This document shows, one piece after another, positions 56,992 to 63,779 of a DNA stretch of 64,000 nucleotides (its first letter is position 1; every line of letters starts with the position of its first letter). The notes under the pieces were generated by a model that searched no databases, was not told the DNA's origin, and saw only the letters and a list, made by a program, of their open reading frames with translations. The position numbers and the translations under genes were made by a program. Source of the stretch: CAYLHB01 sp964383505 (GTDB lineage Bacteria > Patescibacteriota > Minisyncoccia > Phycocordibacterales > UBA12088); NCBI GenBank assembly GCA_964383505.1, contig CAYLHB010000001.1, forward strand, positions 1 through 64,000, in the 5' to 3' direction.

Positions 56992-59088
56992 ATGACGAAA
57001 ACGTTAACGCTCAATAAGATTGCCGCAGGCCTCGTGGCTGTTGCGATGATCGCGGGTCTCTCGTTTGCGTTCGCTGCACAGCGCGCGCACGCGGTCACCC
57101 TTTCCGAGCTTGTCGAGCTCTTCATTGCCCTCGAGATAATTCCAGAGGACAAGGCGGAGCAGGCTCGCGCAGTCCTCGAAGAGGAAGGTGAAGAGGAAAC
57201 AACGGGTGGCTCAATGATGGGTTGCTCGTACAATTTTACTCGTGACCTTAAGGTTGGGGCATCTGGCGCAGATGTGATGGATCTTCAAAAGTTCTTAAAC
57301 ATGGATCCTACAACGCAAGTCGCGGCTACAGGACCTGGTTCAAAGGGTGCAGAGACCTCAACATTCGGTCCGCTTACGGCGTCTGCGGTGACAAAGTTCC
57401 AGGAAAAGTACATGGCTGATATACTGACTCCGCTTGGTCTGACGAAGGGCACAGGATTTTTCGGTGCTTCGACTCGCGCGAAGGCAAATGCGATTTGCGC
57501 GTCTGCACCTGAAGCACCCGAGATGCCTGACGACGAAGAGGGCGAGGAAGGCGAAGAAGGTTCAGAAGATGATGACGAGGAACTCGATGGTGGTGAGGCA
57601 TCGCTCGAGGACTTCGATGCGCTCTCGACTCCTTCAGATGAGGAGCTTGCTGAGGGTGATTCCGAGGTTGCGGTGTTTGGTTTTGAATTTGACGTCGAAG
57701 ATGGCGATGCGGAAGTGAATCGCATTGACGTTAACTTCGATGCGCAGTCAAACTCCGAGTTTGGTGGTGTTGCTGAGGATGAGCCATGGAACACAATTGA
57801 GGCAGTCCAGCTTTGGAGTGGCGATGAAATGATCGCAGAAGAGGATGCAGACAGTGAAGATGACTGGAGCGACAAGGGTAGTGATGTGTACCAACTTCGA
57901 TTCTCTGGACTCGAAGAAGTCATTAACGAAGGAGAGACCGCGGAATTCACTGTATCTGTGACGATACAAGATGTTGATGACAGCGATCTTGACCAGACAT
58001 GGAAAGTGTGGGTACCCGCCAACGGTGTTCGTGCACGTGACGGTGCTGGCATTGATCAATACACGGGTTCTGACAGTGAGTTCGAAACATTCGATGTTGA
58101 GCAGGCGGGAAGTGACACGGAGCTTAAACTCACCACCTCGTCTTCTAATCCGAAGGCCTCTACTGTCAAGGTGGACACGGAGAACACGACAGACGATGTG
58201 ACGGTGCTCGTGTTTGAGGTTGAAGCTGAAGACGGTGAGATTACCCTCAACGACCTTCTCTTCTACGCAACCACTTCAACATCTGTAATCAGTGGCGTGG
58301 TAAGCGATGCGACACTTGAGCTTGATGGTAACGTGGTTGGTGACCTCGCGTGGGATGACGACTGTAACGGTACCGCAAACGGAACTGGTGCATCCTCGTT
58401 TAGTTGTATGCTCTTCGATCTTGAGGAGGAGGACGATGAACTTACACTTGAGAAGGACGAAAAGATCACAGGTAAACTCATGATTGATCTTAAGAAGACA
58501 CAGGGCAATTACCCGAATGGTACGACTGTAGAGTTTGACGTTCGTGAGGCTGATCGAAACGCATGGGAGGTTGAAGATGTAAATGGCGACTCACTCGCAT
58601 CTGGTGATAGAACCGGCACTGCAAATGGCGAGCGCCACACACTTCAGAGCGAAGGTTTGTTTGCTGAGATAATCTCCATCGAGGAGGTAAAGACGGCTGG
58701 TGACAACAACGCAAACGACTCGGGTGACTTCAAAATTAAGTTTGATGTCTCCGCGTTTGATGATACGTTCTACATCAGCGCAACGACCTCAGCGGCAACT
58801 ACGTTTACCTACCGTGTAGAGGATGGCAGTGGTAGCACGGTATCCACAACAACATCGGCTGCTGTTTCTTCGACGGCGACCAAGGAGGGTGATTCGTACA
58901 GAATTGATGATGGTGATACGGAAGAGTTTACTCTTACCGTTACCCTCAATCCTGACTTGACGAACTACTATCGCATTGAGCTCGACAGCTTCTTGTACGG
59001 AACGTCGGCAACGAACCCTGGTAGTGCTTCGCACACCGCGGCTCCGGACGAGGACTTCGAGTCTGATGTCCTCTACCTCAACAAATAA
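56992..59088 (+). CDS. acidic surface-layer-like protein with peptidoglycan-binding domain
   Basis: A 698-residue exported protein. The signal peptide (IAAGLVAVAMIAGLSFAFAA, about 8-28, cleavage near AHA) is followed by a PG_binding_1-like domain (about 80-165), recognised by VGASGADVMDLQKFLN, then AVTKFQEKY and FGASTRAKANAIC. An Asp/Glu-rich linker (about 172-215) leads to several extremely acidic beta domains to the end, for example VAVFGFEFDVEDGDAEVNRI and DVTVLVFEVEAEDGEITLND. High acidity, length and wall-binding domain suggest the S-layer or another abundant wall protein. GGGAGGGG lies 20 bases before the ATG. A strong terminator follows. Confidence 0.8.
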   Translation: MTKTLTLNKIAAGLVAVAMIAGLSFAFAAQRAHAVTLSELVELFIALEIIPEDKAEQARAVLEEEGEEETTGGSMMGCSYNFTRDLKVGASGADVMDLQKFLNMDPTTQVAATGPGSKGAETSTFGPLTASAVTKFQEKYMADILTPLGLTKGTGFFGASTRAKANAICASAPEAPEMPDDEEGEEGEEGSEDDDEELDGGEASLEDFDALSTPSDEELAEGDSEVAVFGFEFDVEDGDAEVNRIDVNFDAQSNSEFGGVAEDEPWNTIEAVQLWSGDEMIAEEDADSEDDWSDKGSDVYQLRFSGLEEVINEGETAEFTVSVTIQDVDDSDLDQTWKVWVPANGVRARDGAGIDQYTGSDSEFETFDVEQAGSDTELKLTTSSSNPKASTVKVDTENTTDDVTVLVFEVEAEDGEITLNDLLFYATTSTSVISGVVSDATLELDGNVVGDLAWDDDCNGTANGTGASSFSCMLFDLEEEDDELTLEKDEKITGKLMIDLKKTQGNYPNGTTVEFDVREADRNAWEVEDVNGDSLASGDRTGTANGERHTLQSEGLFAEIISIEEVKTAGDNNANDSGDFKIKFDVSAFDDTFYISATTSAATTFTYRVEDGSGSTVSTTTSAAVSSTATKEGDSYRIDDGDTEEFTLTVTLNPDLTNYYRIELDSFLYGTSATNPGSASHTAAPDEDFESDVLYLNK

Positions 59089-59140
59089 GTTGAGTGAAGA
59101 TGGACTGACGTACGTCTAAAACGCGCGCTCAGTACACGGC

Positions 59141-59171
59141 AAACCCCCTCCCATTTCGGGCAGGGGGTTTT
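59141..59171 (+). terminator. terminator of the S-layer-like gene
   Basis: AAACCCCCT pairs with AGGGGGTTTT around a 12-base loop. It lies 52 bases after the stop. Confidence 0.85.
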
Positions 59172-59212
59172 GTCGTTCCCACTAATTAAATCAACCAAAT
59201 TAAACCCCAAGA

Positions 59213-59259
59213 TTTAAAGGTACCCGGTCTCTTTATTTAAAGGGACGGGGTACCTTTAA
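59213..59259. repeat. inverted pair of an AAAGGTACC repeat
   Basis: TTAAAGGTACCCGGTCTCTTTA and, inverted, a near-identical arm ending at 59259 (each arm about 22 bases; key core GGTACCC-GTC-CTTTA). A third, single copy occurs at 60674-60694. Confidence 0.7.
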
Positions 59260-59394
59260 CGGTCGGTGATCTAAAATAAATCAACTTAGTGGATTATTGA
59301 TCGGGGTGTGGAGAGCCGTGCTACGATGGCTCTACGTGGTGGTGAGTTATTTGAAACGGATAGGACTCTCAGAACTACGCACGCGTTTAATTGC

Positions 59395-59967
59395 ATGACA
59401 CAGTGGCATGACATAGCCTCATTGCGAGGGTGGAGGTACCGCAATACATTCATGCTTGTGCTGAGTATTGTTGTGCTCGTGCTTGTGCTCCAGAGTGCAC
59501 AGGTCCGAGATTGGCTGGACGGTTTATACCAGTATGGGTATATCGGGGCCTTTGTCGCAGGCATATTTTTCGTCTCGACCTTTACCGTTGCGCCTGCCGG
59601 TGTGGTGCTGTTTTCATTGGGTGCCCACTTGCACCCGATACTCCTCGCGTTCACTGCAGGCATTGGAGCGGTCGTAGGTGACTACCTCATACTACGTTTC
59701 TTCAAAGATAAGGTGTATGAGGAGGTGCGTCCGCTCTTTGCTCGCTTCCGAGGGTCATACATTGAGGGGATTTTCAAAACCCCCTACTTTGCATGGCTCA
59801 TTCCAGTTATCGGGGCGGCGGTGATAGCATCTCCATTGCCCGACGAGATAGGGGTAGGTTTACTCGGAAGCAGTAAGCTACCGACGTGGCAATTTGTGGT
59901 ACTCACCTTTACGCTCAACACGCTCGGCATTCTCATTATTGTCAGCGCGTCTCGTGCCATTGCGTGA
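59395..59967 (+). CDS. VTT/SNARE-associated (DedA-like) membrane protein
   Basis: A 190-residue membrane protein with five to six helices. The first helix (FMLVLSIVVLVLVLQSAQVR) is followed by LYQYGYIGAFVAGIFFVSTF, then a re-entrant region with TVAPAGVVLFSLGAHLHPIL, and GIGAVVGDYLILRFFKDKVY, in which Gly-Asp before the helix is typical of VTT-domain proteins. Later helices contain AAVIASPLPDEIGVGLLGSS. These proteins flip lipids or carriers. The upstream frame is open to 59308 with another ATG at 59326; I take 59395, just before the first helix. Confidence 0.8.
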   Translation: MTQWHDIASLRGWRYRNTFMLVLSIVVLVLVLQSAQVRDWLDGLYQYGYIGAFVAGIFFVSTFTVAPAGVVLFSLGAHLHPILLAFTAGIGAVVGDYLILRFFKDKVYEEVRPLFARFRGSYIEGIFKTPYFAWLIPVIGAAVIASPLPDEIGVGLLGSSKLPTWQFVVLTFTLNTLGILIIVSASRAIA

Positions 59968-59994
59968 GCCGATGACAGGGGACAAGGAACATAG

Positions 59995-60000
59995 TAGAGT
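59995..60000 (+). promoter_or_regulatory. -10 hexamer of a predicted leaderless mRNA
   Basis: TAGAGT, six bases before the ATG at 60007. Confidence 0.45.
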
Positions 60001-60006
60001 GGGAGC

Positions 60007-60147
60007 ATGAACAATCTCTTCAACCGTTCATTTTTCAGGTTCACACTTGGCTTCCTTGGCATTCTCTTAGTGAGTTTCACTCTCGCGCTCGTAATTTCCC
60101 ATTTTGGCGAGGAGCAGTCCGCAAGTGCAACCAACGCCGGTAGGTGA
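60007..60147 (+). CDS. 46-residue single-pass membrane peptide
   Basis: MNNLFNRSFFRFTLGFLGIL, continuing LVSFTLALVISHFGEEQSAS and ATNAGR. It has one helix (about 12-31) and a short acidic, Ser/Ala-rich tail. A -10 hexamer lies six bases before the ATG, the same geometry as at several larger genes, and the next gene starts five bases after the stop. The two probably form one transcript. The function is unknown. Confidence 0.62.
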   Translation: MNNLFNRSFFRFTLGFLGILLVSFTLALVISHFGEEQSASATNAGR

Positions 60148-60152
60148 AAACT

Positions 60153-60668
60153 ATGAACAAAGATGACCAAGCGCAGTGGCATTTCCTTTTCTCACTTTTC
60201 TTTGTAGGGGTGGCGGGAGTGCTCTACGCAATACTTCTCGAGACTGTGCCTGTGCCTCGGAAGATTCCCTTGTTCGAGGCACTCCTCATTGCACTCGCGA
60301 CATTCCGACTCACGCGATTGTTTGTGTATGACACCATCACACAGTTTGTGCGCGACTGGTTTTTAGATGTTCGAATGGTTGAAGGCAAGAGCGAGGCCGT
60401 GAGGGAGAAGCCCGCGTCTGGGCCGAGGCGCACAATCGCGACACTCCTTGGTTGTCCGTGGTGTTTTGCAGTGTGGCCTGCCCTCGTTCTCTCGTTTTTC
60501 TACTTCTATACACCCCACGCATGGTTTTTCATACTCGTGCTCGCACTAGCAGGAGTGGCGAGTATCTTTCAAGTGGTAGCGAATCTCATTGGCTGGAGCG
60601 CAGAGTTTAAGAAGTGTGCGGTGACGGGTGTACAGGGGGGTGGACAGCACTCCGGGACTTGCGGATGA
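60153..60668 (+). CDS. DUF1360-family membrane protein
   Basis: A 171-residue protein with three to four helices. The family pattern is LLIALATFRLTRLFVYDTIT, then a loop with RDWFLDVRM, followed by TIATLLGCPWCFAVWPALVL with a Cys-x-x-Cys at the membrane face, and a final helical part. The Arg-Leu-Thr-Arg-Leu and Gly-Cys-Pro-Trp-Cys motifs are diagnostic for DUF1360. Members have no established function; in other bacteria they occur near sporulation or phage genes. The GTG at 60144 gives three more residues, but the ATG at 60153 is favoured. Confidence 0.82.
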   Translation: MNKDDQAQWHFLFSLFFVGVAGVLYAILLETVPVPRKIPLFEALLIALATFRLTRLFVYDTITQFVRDWFLDVRMVEGKSEAVREKPASGPRRTIATLLGCPWCFAVWPALVLSFFYFYTPHAWFFILVLALAGVASIFQVVANLIGWSAEFKKCAVTGVQGGGQHSGTCG

Positions 60669-60673
60669 GCGAA

Positions 60674-60694
60674 AAAGGTACCCGGTCCCTTTAA
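60674..60694. repeat. single copy of the AAAGGTACC repeat
   Basis: AAAGGTACCCGGTCCCTTTA, matching the arms at 59213-59259. It lies just upstream of the promoter at 60704. Confidence 0.7.
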
Positions 60695-60703
60695 TTCGGG
60701 GGC

Positions 60704-60731
60704 TTGACAGAATTTTAGGGTATGCTAAGAT
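60704..60731 (+). promoter_or_regulatory. strong promoter of the 36-residue peptide unit
   Basis: TTGACA at 60704-60709 and TAAGAT at 60726-60731 with a 16-base spacer and an upstream TGC (extended -10). Transcription should start near 60738. Confidence 0.75.
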
Positions 60732-60737
60732 ACTAGA

Positions 60738-60826
60738 TGGAGCCGGTTACCCGTCGTGCCAGCTAGACAACGTGCCTAGTGAGGCAATGGGTAACGCGCT
60801 CTTTCGAGAACTGTCGAAACAGGAGA
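60738..60826 (+). ncRNA. structured 5' leader (candidate cis-regulatory RNA)
   Basis: The segment folds by eye into a long stem: GAGC, mismatch CG, GTTACCC (60740-60752) pairs with GGGTAAC, GC, GCTC. Inside are TGCC/GGCA and CTAG/CTAG stems. A second hairpin TTTCGA-GAACTG-TCGAAA lies immediately before the AGGAG ribosome site. I do not recognise a riboswitch class. Confidence 0.45.
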
Positions 60827-60833
60827 AAAAAAC

Positions 60834-60944
60834 ATGTCGCACACGCGCGCCGGTCCGACGACCGGTAAGACCGTCATGGATGTGAACCAACGCGACATGG
60901 GTACCGACAACATCGAGACCGGCGCCGGCGTCAGCACCGCCTGA
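60834..60944 (+). CDS. 36-residue peptide with strong promoter and Shine-Dalgarno
   Basis: MSHTRAGPTTGKTVMDVNQR, continuing DMGTDNIETGAGVSTA and stopping at TGA. AGGAG lies eight bases before the ATG, a spacing that large genes in the window rarely show. It is polar, has no membrane helix and no Cys, and is rich in Thr and Gly. Codons are GC-rich. A perfect 13-bp terminator follows 130 bases later, after a second AAGGAGGG at about 60991 that precedes no ATG. The complete promoter-leader-SD-ORF-terminator layout supports expression. Function unknown: a leader peptide, a secreted signal and a protein cofactor are all open. Confidence 0.5.
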   Translation: MSHTRAGPTTGKTVMDVNQRDMGTDNIETGAGVSTA

Positions 60945-61075
60945 GACGCCGACCCTGATCGAGCGCGCGGCATCTCGCCTGTATGCATAGCACTTAAGGA
61001 GGGAAAAGCCATCAACCCAAGCTAGTATGAGCGAGACTCAGAACACTTGGGCTGGAAGCGACAAGTTATTCATTC

Positions 61076-61104
61076 GGGGCCGGCAGTGCTACACTGCCGG
61101 CCCC
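61076..61104 (+). terminator. terminator of the 36-residue peptide unit
   Basis: GGGGCCGGCAGTG, loop CTA, CACTGCCGGCCCC: 13 perfect pairs, followed by a short T-tract. Confidence 0.7.
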
Positions 61105-61110
61105 TTCGAC

Positions 61111-61140
61111 TTGACACGAAGGATAGTCGAGTGCTACATT
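61111..61140 (+). promoter_or_regulatory. promoter of a predicted small RNA
   Basis: TTGACA at 61111-61116 and TACATT at 61135-61140 with an 18-base spacer and an upstream TGC. It starts seven bases after the preceding hairpin. Confidence 0.6.
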
Positions 61141-61146
61141 CTTTTT

Positions 61147-61274
61147 GGTTAGGGGGACGCGGCACCCACATATTTTGCCGCATACTGGCTATAAGGGGGT
61201 GGCCCCCGTGCGGGCATGTTCCGCGACAATATTAGGGAGGCTCATGCATGACGCATCGGGCCTCCATTTGTTTT
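61147..61274 (+). ncRNA. predicted small RNA upstream of rplJ
   Basis: A unit of about 125 bases between its own promoter and a terminator. It has hairpins GCGGCA...TGCCGC (about 61163-61185) and GGGGG-TGG-CCCCC (about 61194-61208). An 11-codon frame starting near 61217 (MFRDNIREAHA) ends inside the terminator; it may be a leader peptide or chance. It matches no family I know; it is not SRP, 6S or tmRNA by inspection. Confidence 0.5.
61236..61274 (+). terminator. terminator of the small RNA
   Basis: GGAGGC-TC-ATGC, loop ATGAC, GCAT-CG-GGCCTCC, then ATTTGTTTT. It runs directly into the TTGACA of the rplJ promoter. Confidence 0.75.
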
Positions 61275-61300
61275 GACAATATTCAAATCTCCCGTATACT
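61273..61300 (+). promoter_or_regulatory. rplJL promoter
   Basis: TTGACA at 61273-61278, 16-base spacer, TATACT at 61295-61300: near-consensus. Confidence 0.8.
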
Positions 61301-61306
61301 CGCACC

Positions 61307-61475
61307 CATAGCCCCGGAGACAGCAGGTAGTTGCGTGAGCGACCATAAATCCTGCCGAGAGGTTTCTCACCGTTTGCACAGGTCGAGTGTGTACGGCTTC
61401 GGTGGCTCTTATGAGCCAATTTTTGATGATCTTGTAACGCAATCTCGCGTTGCTCGATTCTTAACAAGATCTATC
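61307..61475 (+). promoter_or_regulatory. L10 leader (ribosomal protein autoregulatory RNA)
   Basis: The 165-base leader contains the conserved features of the L10 leader family: GGAGACAGCAGGT near 61316 and TAAATCCTGCCGAG near 61346, which form the kink-turn motif that L10 (as L10-L12 complex) binds to repress its own mRNA. This recognition is by remembered consensus. Confidence 0.75.
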
Positions 61476-61967
61476 ATGGCTGTAACAAAACAAAAAAAGG
61501 TTGAGATTCTCGACACCCTGTCCACGGGAGCGAAATCAGCAAAGTCGATGGTCTTTGTCGGTTTTCGCAAGCTCACGGTAAAGGATACTGAGGAGCTTCG
61601 ACGCAAATTGCGCGCCGAGCACGTGTCGTACTATGTGGCGAAAAAGACGCTCATACGCAAAGCGCTCACAGAGCTTGGTCTTGAGGGAACCATGCCGGAG
61701 CTTCCCGGAGAGGTTGCGCTCGCGTGGGGGGAGGACCTCATCGCGCCTGCGCGGGAGATCAACGAGTACGCGAAGACCAAGAAAGAGCAGGTGCTCATTC
61801 TCGGCGGCGTGTTCGAGGGGAAGTTTATGGATGCGGCGGAGATGACGGAGATAGCGACTATCCCGTCTCGCCACCAACTCCTCGGCATGTTCGTTAATCT
61901 TATCAATTCGCCCATCCAGCGTTTTGCGGTTGTACTCGACAGGTACGCGGAGAAGCGTGGTGAGTAG
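61476..61967 (+). CDS. rplJ: 50S ribosomal protein uL10
   Basis: A 163-residue stalk-base protein that binds 23S rRNA and carries the bL12 dimers. The N-terminal globular domain (AVTKQKKVEILDTLSTGAKS, then VGFRKLTVKDTEELRRKLRA, AKKTLIRKAL) is standard. The C-terminal helix with the hydrophobic LLGMFVNLINSPIQRFAVVL provides L12 binding sites. The frame is open upstream through the leader, but the ATG at 61476 gives the family start MAVTKQKK. There is no Shine-Dalgarno in front. It forms an operon with rplL, preceded by the L10 leader. Confidence 0.96.
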   Translation: MAVTKQKKVEILDTLSTGAKSAKSMVFVGFRKLTVKDTEELRRKLRAEHVSYYVAKKTLIRKALTELGLEGTMPELPGEVALAWGEDLIAPAREINEYAKTKKEQVLILGGVFEGKFMDAAEMTEIATIPSRHQLLGMFVNLINSPIQRFAVVLDRYAEKRGE

Positions 61968-62014
61968 CACGTGTAAAAATTACAAGCAGTATCATTCACT
62001 AACATACAACTACC

Positions 62015-62491
62015 ATGGCAGATGAAGACACAAAGCAGGAGGTTGTCGAAACGACTCCTGCAACAGAAGAGGTAAAGGAAACTTCGGCACCCGCAGAGGA
62101 AGAGAAAGCAGAAGTGCCGGCAAAATTCAAAGCGCTTGTTGAGCAGGTGGAATCCATGAGCGTGCTTGAGCTCCATGAGCTCGTCAAGGCACTCGAGAAG
62201 CGTTTCGGAGTGTCAGCGGCCGCGGTCGCTATAGCGGCTCCGGGTGCCGGAGCAGGCGCGGGTGCGGCTGAGGAGGAGAAGTCCACGTTCACAGTTGAGC
62301 TCACCGACGGTGGTGCACAAAAGATTGCGGTTATCAAGGTGGTGAAGGAGGTGCTCGGTCTTGGCCTCAAGGAGGCGAAGGATCTTGTAGACGGTGCGCC
62401 TTCTGTACTCAAGGAGAATGTACAGAAGGAAGAAGCGGAAGAATTGAAGAAGAAAATGGAAGAGGCGGGAGGAAAGGTGACACTCAAGTAG
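62015..62491 (+). CDS. rplL: 50S ribosomal protein bL12
   Basis: The stalk protein that recruits translation factors. It is 158 residues, against about 120 normally. The extra length is an acidic Thr/Glu/Ala-rich N-terminal extension (residues 1 to about 35, ADEDTKQEVVETTPATEEVK and onward) before the dimerisation domain (FKALVEQVESMSVLELHELV). The Ala/Gly hinge (AAPGAGAGAGAAEEE) and the factor-binding C-terminal domain follow, the latter with KIAVIKVVKEVLGLGLKEAK and DLVDGAPSVLKENV. It is 47 bases after rplJ. A terminator follows. Confidence 0.96.
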   Translation: MADEDTKQEVVETTPATEEVKETSAPAEEEKAEVPAKFKALVEQVESMSVLELHELVKALEKRFGVSAAAVAIAAPGAGAGAGAAEEEKSTFTVELTDGGAQKIAVIKVVKEVLGLGLKEAKDLVDGAPSVLKENVQKEEAEELKKKMEEAGGKVTLK

Positions 62492-62516
62492 GAGTATTCA
62501 AACAGCACACATAGAG

Positions 62517-62542
62517 ACACGCACCTGCAAGGGTGCGTGTTT
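62517..62542 (+). terminator. rplJL terminator
   Basis: ACACGCACC, loop TGCAAG, GGTGCGTGT followed by TT. It is 26 bases after the rplL stop. Confidence 0.75.
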
Positions 62543-62625
62543 CGGTATACCTTCCTCGTGCCTTTTCATTACAGAATCTCTGTATTATGCTTACGTGTAG
62601 GTGCAAACACGTTATGGGTTGTGCT

Positions 62626-62775
62626 ATGCAAAATACTCAGAAACGGCAGGTACCAAAGCCCGCAACAAAGAAACCGGCCCAGTGGCCTGAAGCACCAAGG
62701 TGGTTGCTTCTGCTTACACCGCTTATAATTGTGGCAATTATGCTGCGGATAGTTTTTATAGGTAACCCCGGATGA
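62626..62775 (+). CDS. small basic membrane protein
   Basis: A 49-residue protein: a basic, Gln/Pro/Lys-rich N-terminus (MQNTQKRQVPKPATKKPAQW), then one helix (LLLLTPLIIVAIMLRIVFI, about 26-44) and a short GNPG end. The stop codon lies within a perfect terminator, like the micro-gene at 26387. The frame is open upstream to 62533, but that part overlaps the preceding terminator. Small proteins of this shape recur in the window. The function is unknown. Confidence 0.6.
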   Translation: MQNTQKRQVPKPATKKPAQWPEAPRWLLLLTPLIIVAIMLRIVFIGNPG

Positions 62776-62790
62776 CAACATCCGGGGTTT
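62764..62790 (+). terminator. terminator overlapping the stop of the small membrane protein
   Basis: AACCCCGGATG, loop ACAA, CATCCGGGGTT then T: 11 perfect pairs. Confidence 0.8.
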
Positions 62791-62821
62791 CCCACAAGTG
62801 GTGCGCGGCTTCGCGAGGCCG

Positions 62822-62827
62822 TATACT
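62822..62827 (+). promoter_or_regulatory. -10 hexamer of the regulator gene
   Basis: TATACT, nine bases before the ATG at 62837. Confidence 0.5.
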
Positions 62828-62836
62828 ACCTCCCAT

Positions 62837-63451
62837 ATGCGCGAGCTTTCAAAGCTTTTTGGTTCTCCTGCGAAGGTGAAGTTGCTCCGTTTGTTCTGTT
62901 TCAACCCAGACCTCGTAGTGGACAGGGATGATGTCGTGAAGCGTCTTCGCATTTCTCCCGACACCGCTACAAGAGAGCTTGCGGCGCTCGGGAGGGCGGG
63001 GGTGCTCCGCAAGCGCGAGTTTTTCAAAGAGTACGGCACCGATGCGAAGGGAAACCCAAAGAAGCGGCGAGCGGCGGGGTGGATGCTTGATGCACGCCAC
63101 CCTCACCTCACGCCACTCCGTACTTTCTTGGCAGATACACTTCTGCCGACAGGGGACGAGATTCTCAAGCACCTCAAGGGGGTGGGCCAGCTTCGCCTTG
63201 TCGTGACGAGCGGCCTTTTTTTGCAAAACGGGGAGAGCGCGCTTGACCTCCTCATTGTGGGAGAGAAAATTGACGTCCAGGCGCTTGCACTTTCCATACG
63301 TCAGCTCGAAGCAGAGCTCGGTAAGGAGCTTCGCTACGCAACCCTCACGTCGGATGATTTTGCGTTTCGAAAGCGTGTACAGGACAGGTTGGTTCGCGAG
63401 GTGCTCGATTTTCCCCATGAGTGCATACTCGACCGTCTACACGCCACGTAA
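62837..63451 (+). CDS. winged-helix regulator with nucleotidyltransferase-like C-terminal domain
   Basis: A 204-residue protein. The N-terminal winged helix (about 1-65) contains LSKLFGSPAKVKLLRLFCFN and VKRLRISPDTATRELAALGR, then AGVLRKREFFKEYG with a basic wing and a KKRRAAGWMLDARHP stretch. The C-terminal part (about 110-200) reads LRLVVTSGLFLQNGESALDL and LLIVGEKID, resembling the nucleotidyltransferase-like fold often fused to HTH domains in CPR genomes. The Asp pattern for catalysis is incomplete (only ALDLLIVG). It may be a DNA-binding sensor. It has its own promoter, and no operon partner follows. Confidence 0.8.
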   Translation: MRELSKLFGSPAKVKLLRLFCFNPDLVVDRDDVVKRLRISPDTATRELAALGRAGVLRKREFFKEYGTDAKGNPKKRRAAGWMLDARHPHLTPLRTFLADTLLPTGDEILKHLKGVGQLRLVVTSGLFLQNGESALDLLIVGEKIDVQALALSIRQLEAELGKELRYATLTSDDFAFRKRVQDRLVREVLDFPHECILDRLHAT

Positions 63452-63522
63452 TCCACATACTTCTCCACACCAGCTCTGCAAAAGCGAGCGAATGTAGATA
63501 ATGTGTTGCGATGTAGCCATAT

Positions 63523-63550
63523 TTGACAAGGTTTTCAGTGTGAGTATACT
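63523..63550 (+). promoter_or_regulatory. strong promoter of a predicted small RNA
   Basis: TTGACA at 63523-63528, 16-base spacer, TATACT at 63545-63550: near-consensus. Confidence 0.75.
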
Positions 63551-63556
63551 GTCTCT

Positions 63557-63648
63557 ACCTTATGAAGGGTATTACAAGCTCACAGCGTATGCGGGTCGGG
63601 TAGCCGGTGTATTTGTGGGGCTACGCAGACCGCGCAAGCGGTTTTTTT
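63557..63648 (+). ncRNA. predicted small RNA of about 90 bases
   Basis: It runs from the promoter at 63523 to a terminator. Hairpins: GTAGCC (63600-63605) with GGCTAC (63619-63624), and the terminator stem CCGC-GCAA-GCGG. A 13-codon frame from 63562 (MKGITSSQRMRVG) ends at 63603 and might be a leader peptide. No gene follows within 350 bases on this strand. Confidence 0.55.
63630..63648 (+). terminator. intrinsic terminator of the small RNA
   Basis: CCGC, loop GCAA, GCGG and seven T. Confidence 0.85.
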
Positions 63649-63779
63649 CTTCCCAGCATACTACCTATACAACACCCACACACAGCCATTCTTTCTTCGC
63701 ACAGGGCACATGCGTGTGCATTGAAGCGGAGACGGAATGACCGAAACGGAAGGGCGGCCGAACATTGACAACTCCATAG

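Noticed and set aside
60991..61020. Second gene behind AAGGAGGG
   Set aside because: The bases at the correct distance are ATC, and that frame stops after four codons; the next ATG is too far away and its frame runs through the terminator.
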